From: Leptothrix sp. (in: b-proteobacteria) | GTDB lineage: Bacteria; Pseudomonadota; Gammaproteobacteria; Burkholderiales; Burkholderiaceae_C | Assembly: GCA_013822685.1 (NCBI GenBank) | Contig: PNKV01000008.1 | Coordinates: 62,001 to 126,000, forward strand | DNA length: 64,000 bases | Direction of reading: 5' to 3' | In this document: positions 54,395 through 62,574 of the stretch, piece by piece | How the letters are laid out: every line of letters starts with the position of its first letter | Numbering within the stretch: the stretch's first letter is position 1 | Position numbers and translations under genes: made by a program | Notes under the pieces: generated by a model | Told to the model about the DNA's origin: nothing | Databases searched by the model: none | What the model saw: the letters and a program-made list of their open reading frames with translations, nothing else

Positions 54395-55333
54395 ATGCAC
54401 ATGGACACCCCCAGCTTGAATGCCTACATCATCATCGCCACCAAAGGCAGAGCGGCCATCACCTTTGAGCTGCTGACCTGGCTGGAAAGCCAGACTTTGC
54501 CCGCCACGCATGTGGTGGTGGTGGGCTCGGAAGCGCGTGACGTCACGGACATAGACACCCATCCTTCTGTGCTTGCAGGCAAGGCATCGGTCGTCGTGGC
54601 CAAGCATGCCGGGTCGTCTCACCAGCGCAATGTTGGCGTTGATGTGGCCAAAAAATTTGGCCTGCTGGGCGATGCGCCCGGCTTTGCCGTGTTCATGGAT
54701 GATGACTTCAGGCCAGCCAAGACTTGGCTTGAAGCCGCCCAAAAGACTTTTCAGGCGCAACCTGACGTGGTGGGCATCACAGGCCATGTCTTGGCGGATG
54801 GGGCCCAGGGCACGCCTTTGACCACGGATGACGCCCGCGTTTATCTCAGTGGCCGTAAGCCACCGGAGCCCCATTGGGCCAGTGGCGCAACCCAACGCCC
54901 CATGGAAAGCCTGTTCGGCTGCAACATGGCCTTCCGAGACACCGCCGTTCGCCAATGCGTGTTCGACGAAGCCCTGCCGCTTTACGGCTGGCAGGAAGAC
55001 CAGGACTACTCCAGCCAGGCATCTCGGCTGGGGCGCAATATCTATTCACCCGACTGCATCGGGGTGCACCTTGGCAGCAAGTCAGGCCGCACATCCGGTC
55101 TGCGGTTTGGTTATTCACAAATTGCCAACCCGCTGTACCTGATCAAGAAGGGCACGATGTCCCGGCGCAAGGCCTACAAATTCATTGCCAAACATTTGGC
55201 GGCCAACACGGTCAAAAGTCTGCTTCGCCACCCCACGGTCGACTATCCCGGCCGGCTGAAGGGCAATGTGCGCGCACTGACTGACCTGGTCCGGGGCCGC
55301 TGCGATCCTCGCCGCATCCTCGAGTTTGTTTAA
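54395..55333 (+). CDS. Glycosyltransferase family 2
   Basis: GT-A glycosyltransferase of 312 residues. It opens with AYIIIATKGRAAITFELLTW and carries a triple-Asp metal and donor motif, MDDDFRPAKTWL, near residue 110. The acceptor region GWQEDQDYSSQASRLG has the ED motif. It transfers a sugar to the growing repeat unit. ATG 54395 is the first start; ATG 54401 is equally plausible. It precedes four more transferase and flippase genes, each starting within a few bases of the last stop. Confidence 0.86.
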   Translation: MHMDTPSLNAYIIIATKGRAAITFELLTWLESQTLPATHVVVVGSEARDVTDIDTHPSVLAGKASVVVAKHAGSSHQRNVGVDVAKKFGLLGDAPGFAVFMDDDFRPAKTWLEAAQKTFQAQPDVVGITGHVLADGAQGTPLTTDDARVYLSGRKPPEPHWASGATQRPMESLFGCNMAFRDTAVRQCVFDEALPLYGWQEDQDYSSQASRLGRNIYSPDCIGVHLGSKSGRTSGLRFGYSQIANPLYLIKKGTMSRRKAYKFIAKHLAANTVKSLLRHPTVDYPGRLKGNVRALTDLVRGRCDPRRILEFV

Positions 55334-55349
55334 GGCAGGGTCACTGAAA

Positions 55350-56465
55350 TTGGCAGCTCACTCCAAAGCATCCCTGTTCATCAACGGCCGCTTTCTAGGC
55401 CAGGGCGTCACAGGCATCCAGCGTTATGCGCGCGAAACGCTGGCCTGCATGGACGAGCAGTTGGCGCCCGGCGGGGCTTATGGCGATTTTGCGCCGGTCA
55501 CGATTCTGGCCCCCCAAGGCACTCCTGATCCCGGCTTGCGCCACATCCGCTTTCAACACGTGGGCAGGCTTTCAGGACATGCCTGGGAGCAAACCGAACT
55601 GGCTTGGCATGCCCGCGCGGGCCTGCTATTCACCTTCGCGTTTGCCGGCCCCCTGCTTCACCGCTGGCAAGTCACCACAGTCCACGATGCGGGTGTCGTG
55701 AGAGTGCCCGAGGCGTACACAGCCAAGTTTCGGCTTTGGTACAACTTCATGGTTCGCTCACTCGTCAAGCACTCGCCATTGACCGTCGCCGTCTCTCAGT
55801 TCAGCAAGCAAGAAGCCATCGCGTGCTTTGGCGCCAAGGCCGAGCGCATTGGCGTGACCACCGAGGGCTGGCAACACCTGGACAAAATTCAGGCGGACGA
55901 CACCATCCTCGACAAGCATCAATTGCGCGGGCAGCCCTTCGTGCTGGCGGTGAGCAGCGCCAACCCCAATAAAAACTTCGGCAGCATCGTCAAAGCCTTG
56001 TCGTTGTTGGGCTCGAAAGCGCCCAAGTGCGTCGTGGCCGGCGCCACCAACTCGGTGGTCTTTCAGCAAACCACCGAGACGTCCGAGCACATGGTGAAGC
56101 TGGGCTACGTGAGCGATGGTGAACTCAAAGCCCTTTATCAGAACGCCTCGTGTTTCGCGTTCCCGTCGTTCTATGAAGGCTTCGGCATTCCACCTTTGGA
56201 GGCCATGGCCAGTGGATGCCCCGTCATCGCCTCAACCGCCGATGCGGTCAGGGAAACGTGTGGAGATGCCGCACTTTATTTTGACCCTCACCATCCTGAG
56301 CAACTCGCTCAAAGATTGACCGATTTCTTCAAGGACCCTGCGCTGGCCCCAGCCATGGCACAAGCAGGCAGGGCGCGCGCCGCGCAGTACTCGTGGCAGC
56401 GTTCGGCCACCCTCAACCTGGACTTGCTGCAAGCGGTCCTGAGCCAGCGTGGTCGCGCAGCATGA
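55350..56465 (+). CDS. Glycosyltransferase family 4
   Basis: GT-B enzyme of about 371 residues. The N-terminus FINGRFLGQGVTGIQRYAR is typical of GT4 mannosyl- or rhamnosyltransferases. The donor-site region has LAVSSANPNKNFGSIVKAL, and the EX7E stretch is FYEGFGIPPLEAMASGCPVI. No ATG is available at the beginning. TTG 55350 with GGCAGGG upstream is preferred over TTG 55326, which overlaps the preceding gene. Its stop overlaps the next start by 4 bases (ATGA). Confidence 0.85.
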   Translation: MAAHSKASLFINGRFLGQGVTGIQRYARETLACMDEQLAPGGAYGDFAPVTILAPQGTPDPGLRHIRFQHVGRLSGHAWEQTELAWHARAGLLFTFAFAGPLLHRWQVTTVHDAGVVRVPEAYTAKFRLWYNFMVRSLVKHSPLTVAVSQFSKQEAIACFGAKAERIGVTTEGWQHLDKIQADDTILDKHQLRGQPFVLAVSSANPNKNFGSIVKALSLLGSKAPKCVVAGATNSVVFQQTTETSEHMVKLGYVSDGELKALYQNASCFAFPSFYEGFGIPPLEAMASGCPVIASTADAVRETCGDAALYFDPHHPEQLAQRLTDFFKDPALAPAMAQAGRARAAQYSWQRSATLNLDLLQAVLSQRGRAA

Positions 56466-57532
56466 GCACTCAACCTACTGCCCTCGAAGCCTTGTCAGCG
56501 CCACGCATCTCTGTGGTGGTGTGCAACTACAACTACGAGCGATACGTCAGGCAGACCATCGACTCGGTGCTGCAGCAAAGCTACCCACCGCTCGAAGTGA
56601 TCGTGGTGGACGATGGCTCGACCGACGGCTCGCTAGACATCATTCGCCAATACGAAGCGCGTGGCATCAAGGTGATCGCCAAGTCCAATGGGGGCCAAAT
56701 CTCCGCCTACAACGCCGGCTTTGAACAGACGAGCGGCGATGTCGTCCTCTTTCTGGATTCCGATGATGCCCTGTTGTCCGAGGCCCTGGCCAACATCGCC
56801 CGGCAGTTTGGCGCAGGGGTGGCCAAGGTTCATTTCAAGCTTGAACTCATCGGCCCCAATGGCGAAAAGGTAGGCGCCACCATCCCCAATGAATTGGCAC
56901 AGGGGGACGTGGCCACGGCCTTCCTCAAACATGGCGTTCCTCATTCTTCACCGCCAGCATCTGGCAACGCCTACCGACGCAGTGTGCTGACTCGGATCTT
57001 CCCCTTGCCAGCCGACGAGAAAGATCGCCATGGGGCGGATTTCTTCTGCATCTTTGGCTCCACGCTGTTTGGCACCGTGGCAGCGTGCGATGGCATCCTG
57101 GGGCTGTACCGCATTCACCGCATGCCCGGCAACGACAGCTCGTTCACCTTTGGCAATGCGGCCAAAGGGCTGTCATTGGACAAACGCTTGCAAGCGCGCA
57201 TTGAGCGCTTCGGACGGTGGATGGCCGAGCGCAGCCAAGGCACCATCCAAGCCCCCACCACCTTGCTTGATTTCTCCAACGAGAAATCTGCCTATGCCAC
57301 CACCGCCTTGGCTGGCAATGGCTGGTGGGCAGACAAGAAGGCGACCCTGCCACGCCTGCCCCGGTTGTTGCGCTCCATCGCAGTTCGAAACGATTACAGC
57401 CTGCTCAAGAAAGCCGGCCTGTTTGCATGGGCCGGTGTGGTGCTGCTGGCGCCCCGAGGCGTGGCCACCAAAGCCGCACGCTATGTGTGTGATCCTGGCA
57501 GTCGAGGTTCCGCCCCAGGGGCGGCTCCATGA
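56462..57532 (+). CDS. Glycosyltransferase family 2
   Basis: GT-A enzyme of 356 residues. The start of the family domain is ISVVVCNYNYERYVRQTIDS. The donor and metal motifs are VVDDGSTDGS and FLDSDDALL. The C-terminal 100 residues include a hydrophobic stretch (LFAWAGVVLLAP) that could attach it to the membrane. It adds one sugar in the repeat unit. ATG 56462 is chosen because it overlaps the previous stop in the usual ATGA manner; the frame opens further upstream. Confidence 0.88.
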   Translation: MSTQPTALEALSAPRISVVVCNYNYERYVRQTIDSVLQQSYPPLEVIVVDDGSTDGSLDIIRQYEARGIKVIAKSNGGQISAYNAGFEQTSGDVVLFLDSDDALLSEALANIARQFGAGVAKVHFKLELIGPNGEKVGATIPNELAQGDVATAFLKHGVPHSSPPASGNAYRRSVLTRIFPLPADEKDRHGADFFCIFGSTLFGTVAACDGILGLYRIHRMPGNDSSFTFGNAAKGLSLDKRLQARIERFGRWMAERSQGTIQAPTTLLDFSNEKSAYATTALAGNGWWADKKATLPRLPRLLRSIAVRNDYSLLKKAGLFAWAGVVLLAPRGVATKAARYVCDPGSRGSAPGAAP

Positions 57533-58575
57533 CCAGGACGGCATTTGTCTCGCCCTTCACCAACACCACCAACCGCTACATCGATCTGCAAAAGCGGCTG
57601 CTCAGCGACTGCGGTTTTGCCGTCAAGCCATTGAGCATCAAATCGGTCTTGACCGGTCAGGCCTGGGGGCTTTTCAAGCCCGGCAATGTGATGGCCTTCC
57701 ATTGGCTTGAAACGCGGCCCTTTGTCTGGAAGGGCGCATCACCTCGGCTGGCCTTGAAAGGCAGCTTGGAGTTCTTGTTCTACCTGCTGCTCATGGCCAT
57801 CGCTCGGGCCAGGGTGGTTTACTTCGTCCACAACCATGCCGTGCACGACACCACCGGCTGGCACAAGAAGTTGTCCATTCGCTTGATCCGCCTGCTCAGG
57901 TCCATGGCCGATGTCCGCGTGGTCCATGACCCCAGCCATGTTGAACCGTACAGCGCCACCTACTTGCCACACCCCCTTTACTGGGATGATGGCCAAACCA
58001 CGCCAACGCATGCGCCCAAGCCCTTGGCAAGCATGCCACGGCCACCCCAATTTGGCATGTTGGGGGCAGTGAGGCCCTACAAAAACATCCATGCCATCCT
58101 GGAAATCTGGCCGCCGAGCCTGCCTTTGCTGATCCGAGGACGCGCCAGTGATGACTACGCCGAGAAGTTGAAAGAGATCATTGCTCAGCGGCAGTTGGCG
58201 CCACAAGTGGTTTTCCAGTCGGGCTACATGAGCGATGCGGACTTCGCGGCCAGCCTGGCCTCGCTAGATGTTTTGATCTTGGCCCACATCAACGACTCCA
58301 TGCTGGTCAGTGGCGCATTCTTTGAAGCGGTGGGCCAAGTCCCTGCCATTTGGGCGCGTGAAAGCCCATTCATCCATTGGGTGGCCAGCGAACTGCCCAG
58401 TACAGTACCGTTCAAGGACGACGAGGAGTTGGTGGCCCGCGCCACCGCCTTGAAAGCCATCACACCCAGCAAAACAGATCAGGGCTTGGCCGCCATTCGG
58501 CTATTTGGCTGGAAAGAGTGCGTCAAGTCTTATTCCGCTGTGTTGAATCCATCCAAAGGCAGAAACCAACCATAA
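57529..58575 (+). CDS. Putative GT-B glycosyltransferase, unusual type
   Basis: Protein of 348 residues. The N-terminus (RTAFVSPFTNTTNRYIDLQ) and the HNHAVHDTTGWHKKLS region resemble GT-B enzymes of the GumK/beta-mannosyltransferase kind. The C-terminal half has GMLGAVRPYKNIHAILEIW and LASLDVLILAHINDSMLVSGAFFEAVG, where the position of the GT4 EX7E motif is altered. A hydrophobic patch (FLFYLLLMAIARARVVYFV) suggests membrane contact. Assignment to a defined GT family is not safe. It overlaps the previous gene by ATGA and is followed 4 bases later by a flippase. Confidence 0.7.
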   Translation: MTRTAFVSPFTNTTNRYIDLQKRLLSDCGFAVKPLSIKSVLTGQAWGLFKPGNVMAFHWLETRPFVWKGASPRLALKGSLEFLFYLLLMAIARARVVYFVHNHAVHDTTGWHKKLSIRLIRLLRSMADVRVVHDPSHVEPYSATYLPHPLYWDDGQTTPTHAPKPLASMPRPPQFGMLGAVRPYKNIHAILEIWPPSLPLLIRGRASDDYAEKLKEIIAQRQLAPQVVFQSGYMSDADFAASLASLDVLILAHINDSMLVSGAFFEAVGQVPAIWARESPFIHWVASELPSTVPFKDDEELVARATALKAITPSKTDQGLAAIRLFGWKECVKSYSAVLNPSKGRNQP

Positions 58576-58579
58576 CCCG

Positions 58580-59836
58580 ATGGCTTCGCTCAACAAACAC
58601 TTGATATCCGCCTATGCCGGGTATTTCTTCAGATACGTTTATCTGATTGTTCTCATCCCTTTTTACGCACGCGTTCTGGGCCCTGAGTCATACGGGGTTG
58701 TTTTAGCCGCGATGTCAGTGCAAAGCATAGTGTGGACGATACAGGGATGGGGATTTTCGTACACGGGCGCGCGCAACTTCGCAGGCCTGAAAACCGATGA
58801 AGAGCGTAATCGAGAATTCAGCCGACACCTGACTGGGCGTTTCTTACTCGTTCCTCTGGCCATTGGTGTGGGCATTGCGTTCATAGCAGGCTCACCCTTG
58901 CTCAGCAACCACTTGGCCATTGCCAGTTTGGCGGTATTTTGCGGCGTGGTGGCCGGCTTCAACCTAGGCTGGTACTTCCAGGGGCGCTTGAATTTCACTA
59001 CACCAGTCTTGATTGAAATCACCGGCTTTGTGATCACCTTGAGCATGGTACTGCTGATGGTGCGAGGCAGCAGCGATTCTATTTATGTGATGGTGGCCTT
59101 GGCCACGTCATCGGCAATCACCAGTTTCATCGCGTATTTCATCGTCGGGAAATCGCAAAGCTTTCAACCATCCAATGTCACGGAGGGATGGGGTCTGATC
59201 AGGCAATCCACCCCCCTTTTCATCACGGGCGGTACCTACGCCTTGATGACCAACATTGGCACGTATTCATTGGCGGCATTCTCCACGCCCGACCAGGTGG
59301 CCTATTTTGGCACCGCTGAAAAAGTCATCACCACCGGACTGAGCTTGCTGGTGCCAGCCGGCCAAGTACTTCTGTCATGGTTCTCCAAAATGCTCCAGGA
59401 GCATGGAAACGCCCAGGAAGTGTTTCGTCAACAGCTGAAGGCTGTGAAATGGGTTTGTTTGGCGGGCGGCATGGCCACGCTGGCATCCCTGACCATTGCA
59501 CCACCGCTGCTAAATTTAGTGCTGGGCGAGAAATTTGAGCACGCGTCTACCATCTTGATGGTCATGGCTCCCATTTTTCTGCTGGCAGCGTTCAACAACG
59601 CGATTTCGGTCTACGTTTTCTTCCCAAGGCGGCTTGAAAGACAGGTCAGTGCCATCAATGTGGCCACCACTAGCTTTGGCATCTGCTTGACTGCCGCGGG
59701 GGCTTGGTACAACGGCGCGATTGGGGCCGCTGGTGGGCGTGTGCTGGCCGAATTGATTGCGTCCATCGCCCTGTTTACTTTCTACCGGTACAAGCGCGAG
59801 CTGTTCAATGACAGTAGCAACACCCCACATCCCTGA
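58580..59836 (+). CDS. Wzx-type polysaccharide flippase (second copy)
   Basis: Integral membrane protein of 418 residues with about 12 helices. It matches the polysaccharide biosynthesis/flippase family through SAYAGYFFRYVYLIVLIPFY, ARVLGPESYGVVLAAMSVQS and GWYFQGRLNF, features of the RfbX/Wzx group. It flips undecaprenyl-linked glycan units. It is clearly different in sequence from the Wzx at 41279-42595. As the last gene of the forward block it lies 4 bases after a glycosyltransferase gene. Confidence 0.85.
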   Translation: MASLNKHLISAYAGYFFRYVYLIVLIPFYARVLGPESYGVVLAAMSVQSIVWTIQGWGFSYTGARNFAGLKTDEERNREFSRHLTGRFLLVPLAIGVGIAFIAGSPLLSNHLAIASLAVFCGVVAGFNLGWYFQGRLNFTTPVLIEITGFVITLSMVLLMVRGSSDSIYVMVALATSSAITSFIAYFIVGKSQSFQPSNVTEGWGLIRQSTPLFITGGTYALMTNIGTYSLAAFSTPDQVAYFGTAEKVITTGLSLLVPAGQVLLSWFSKMLQEHGNAQEVFRQQLKAVKWVCLAGGMATLASLTIAPPLLNLVLGEKFEHASTILMVMAPIFLLAAFNNAISVYVFFPRRLERQVSAINVATTSFGICLTAAGAWYNGAIGAAGGRVLAELIASIALFTFYRYKRELFNDSSNTPHP

Positions 59837-59857
59837 CAGCGCCAGATGATCGGCCCA

Positions 59858-60913
59858 TCAAAGCACTTGCAAAGTCACCTTGGGAGAAAGCCTGGCCTTG
59901 AGCGAGAGGAATTCAGGCGGTTGCAATAGATACTTCAGCCGCGTTTTCTTCATGAAACTTGTCAAAGCGAGTGAACCAAAAACTCCGAAGAACATGCCCA
60001 GCGCCAGATAAACAGGCACGGATTGAACATCCATGAACTTATCGAGAACTATACGAATGGTGGCCACAAAAAGTATATGGACCAAATAAATGTCCATGGA
60101 CCTTGAGCCTAAATTCAACAGCCAATCTAGCCCGGAACTGGGCAGGGAATAGCAAATGACCAGCATCAATGCCAAAGAACTGATGCCCAGCCAAACCACA
60201 TTCGGCGTGATGGATCTTGTGCTGCCAGTGCTGACACCCATGACCATGTGCGCATAATACTCTAGCGCCAACAGGGCGCAGGTTGCCACCACCAGTGTTC
60301 CCCAAGACCCGATCTGAGTCTTTGGAAAACGGTCGGCCAAGAAAACGCCCAGTGCGAAATACACCAAGCTCATGCTGAACTCGCGCAAGCAGAATAGGCC
60401 AGGAAGATAGGGGTAGGCCAGCAACAAGCCAACACTGAAGACCAACAAGGCAACTGGTGCCCGGGCCACCCCAAGCAGCTTGATCAGAATCTCAATCGAT
60501 ATAAAGGCCATCAGCAGCGCATACAAAAACCAAAATATACCTTTGGGGCTCCAAAGAAGGTGCATCAAATCATAGGGTGATGTGCTTCCGTTTCGCACGC
60601 CATTCCCCAACACCTCAAACGCCCCAATGATCAAGGACCAGATGAGATAAGGGTAAAAAATCCCATCGAATTTACCAGCAAGCTCGTTCATGCCATGGCG
60701 CTTTTTAATATTTGCACCATAAAGCAAGCCAGAAGCCATGAAAAAAGCCGGCATTGAAACAATGGTGCAGGCACTGCTAATAGCTTGTATAACGTGCTCA
60801 TCCACGCCCGTCAGAAGCCCCGAGCCCTGAAGCCCTCGCCACAAATGGGCGAATACCACAATTAAAATGCCGATTCCCTTGGCGTAATCAAGCGCCACGT
60901 TTCTCGTCTTCAT
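59858..60913 (-). CDS. Acyltransferase 3 family O-acyltransferase
   Basis: Integral membrane protein of 351 residues with about ten helices. It matches the acyltransferase-3 family, with ALDYAKGIGILIVVFAHLWRG at the N-terminus carrying the conserved H. SMPAFFMASGLLYGAN and the end region LGSRSMDIYLVHILFVATIRI also fit. It probably transfers acetyl or another acyl group to a sugar of the polysaccharide. It is the closest intact relative in the window to the deleted gene at 53861 (shared DxAKGIGIxxVVxxH start). The DNA is A/T-richer than the flanks, suggesting recent acquisition. Confidence 0.87.
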   Translation of the reverse strand: MKTRNVALDYAKGIGILIVVFAHLWRGLQGSGLLTGVDEHVIQAISSACTIVSMPAFFMASGLLYGANIKKRHGMNELAGKFDGIFYPYLIWSLIIGAFEVLGNGVRNGSTSPYDLMHLLWSPKGIFWFLYALLMAFISIEILIKLLGVARAPVALLVFSVGLLLAYPYLPGLFCLREFSMSLVYFALGVFLADRFPKTQIGSWGTLVVATCALLALEYYAHMVMGVSTGSTRSITPNVVWLGISSLALMLVICYSLPSSGLDWLLNLGSRSMDIYLVHILFVATIRIVLDKFMDVQSVPVYLALGMFFGVFGSLALTSFMKKTRLKYLLQPPEFLSLKARLSPKVTLQVL

Positions 60914-61055
60914 GCTTTATTCAGAATTTAAACCAATTGAGGTCAAGCTAGCTTAGCATATGCCTGCCGAGGCAACACCCCCCAACTTAGGGTTGCCATC
61001 CGATCAGCCATCTCGTGCCCAGCACTTCAAAGCCCACCATAAACCCGTTGTTGAA

Positions 61056-62255
61056 TCAATCCACCAGCGCATTTCTTTTTCTCAACATATCCGCAAGCAT
61101 CCGCCCCATTTTCTGCGAAGGCAATTCGACCCATCGGTACGCAAGTGCGGCAACCACCAATGAAATACCGATACCCAGCAATGCTGCATTTAAAACCTGA
61201 AAATCATCGCTTAATTGGCTAACCACGAAAAATAAGACAAGCGGATGAAACAGGTAAAGGCTGTATGAAACTTTTCCGAGCCACTGCAATGGCGAATGCA
61301 ACAGCAATGCCTCGATCTTAGGACTGGTGATGGCCATGATGACCACCAAAGCCACGCTTGGCAAAATCAGCCAATGGGTCAAAATCATCGGGAATTTCGC
61401 GAACACTCCACCAAGATCCCTGATCTGGGGCGGGTAGGTGTAGCTGACAATGATTAAAGCCAATAGAGCAAATCTACCAATGCTTGACCTCGCCTGGTAC
61501 CAACGAGCAATCGAGGCAAGGTGCAACGCAATCAAACCACCCACCACAAAAAATAACACGTAGTGGCCTGTCAACGCCCAATTGGCCAGAGGTAAATAGC
61601 CTTGCGATTTTGCAAAATAATGCAAGGCCACGCAGACGAAGCTGACAGCACCGTAGATCCAAAGGGCCTGTGACGGACCCCACCGCAACAATGTCATGTA
61701 GATCAAAGGAAAAAGCAGCGAGATCCGCATTTCGTAAACCAGCGTCCACGCTACGAAGTTGTAATGGGGCTCGAACGCTCCTAATAGCAGAACATGGTCA
61801 ATCACATCCTTGCCCGACAAAGGATGACCGGTTATTTTGCTGACCCATCCGCCCACATGCTCACCGGTTGGCCACCCGATCGTCGCAATGAAAACAACAC
61901 TCAGGGCAATCGCCAATAGATAAGGCGGCCAAATGCGCGCCACTCTTTTGACCGCGTAACCCACATAACTATCGCGACTACTTTGCAGCATCTTTGTCAA
62001 AGCAAAGCCAGACAATACAAAAAATAACAATACTGCTGGCAAGCCGATCAATAAGCCCCCCAAAGGGGTCAACATGAAATAAGCCAGAGCCTTATTCAAC
62101 CCATCTATATCCCCCAGGGGGTCGGAGGCCATGACCGACGAGAAGTGCGACAACACCACCGCCAGTGCCGCCACTCCGCGAATGGCATCAAGCTGGTGAA
62201 AACGTGGCTGTTTCACTGACACCGCAGCAGCGCTAATTTGTGAGGTGGCGACCAT
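61056..62255 (-). CDS. OafA/YrhL-type O-acyltransferase
   Basis: Integral membrane protein of 399 residues with about ten helices of the acyltransferase-3 family. The first motif is LDAIRGVAALAVVLSHFSS with the catalytic-type H. The second is LFFVLSGFALTKML followed by YAVKRVARIWPPYLLAI. The end has WLGKVSYSLYLFHPLVLFFV. It differs from the preceding gene and belongs to the OafA branch, which O-acetylates polysaccharides. ATG 62255 is chosen over TTG 62261. It is separated from the gene at 59858-60913 by 142 bases and reads in the same direction. Confidence 0.88.
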   Translation of the reverse strand: MVATSQISAAAVSVKQPRFHQLDAIRGVAALAVVLSHFSSVMASDPLGDIDGLNKALAYFMLTPLGGLLIGLPAVLLFFVLSGFALTKMLQSSRDSYVGYAVKRVARIWPPYLLAIALSVVFIATIGWPTGEHVGGWVSKITGHPLSGKDVIDHVLLLGAFEPHYNFVAWTLVYEMRISLLFPLIYMTLLRWGPSQALWIYGAVSFVCVALHYFAKSQGYLPLANWALTGHYVLFFVVGGLIALHLASIARWYQARSSIGRFALLALIIVSYTYPPQIRDLGGVFAKFPMILTHWLILPSVALVVIMAITSPKIEALLLHSPLQWLGKVSYSLYLFHPLVLFFVVSQLSDDFQVLNAALLGIGISLVVAALAYRWVELPSQKMGRMLADMLRKRNALVD

Positions 62256-62574
62256 TATCAAAATCTTGAAACATTAAGGGATAATACTAGGGTTTGACCT
62301 TGCCCACTATATCAACCGTATTTACCCTTTCGAAAAATTGTAACGGGCAGATACAACTCGACTGGGCACCATTTTCGTGCTTTTGCAAGATCTTCCCTAA
62401 GCGTGTCATTTTTACCTGTGCAATCCTTCACGTGCAAAGACCGCTCCAGTTGCCTGCTACGATATGTATATGGTTACAGGTTTGATGGCACGGTGTCCGG
62501 CAACTTCATAAGATCAGGCTCAGATCGATTTGATCAAATTTTTTCCTGAAATCAGTAGTTTGTCTGGGTTTTAT
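62256..62574. other. A/T-rich intergenic region between divergent genes
   Basis: About 319 bases between the reverse acyltransferase and the forward hydrolase genes. No gene is supported; the only short frames lack ribosome binding sites. The stretch is A/T-rich and should contain both divergent promoters. A TGGCAC word near 62486 recalls a sigma-54 -24 element, but the -12 GC is one base too far away. Confidence 0.6.

Noticed and set aside
62486..62503. TGGCACGGTGTCCGGCAA as a sigma-54 promoter for the glycoside hydrolase
   Set aside because: Spacing between GG and GC is 11 bases, one too many.
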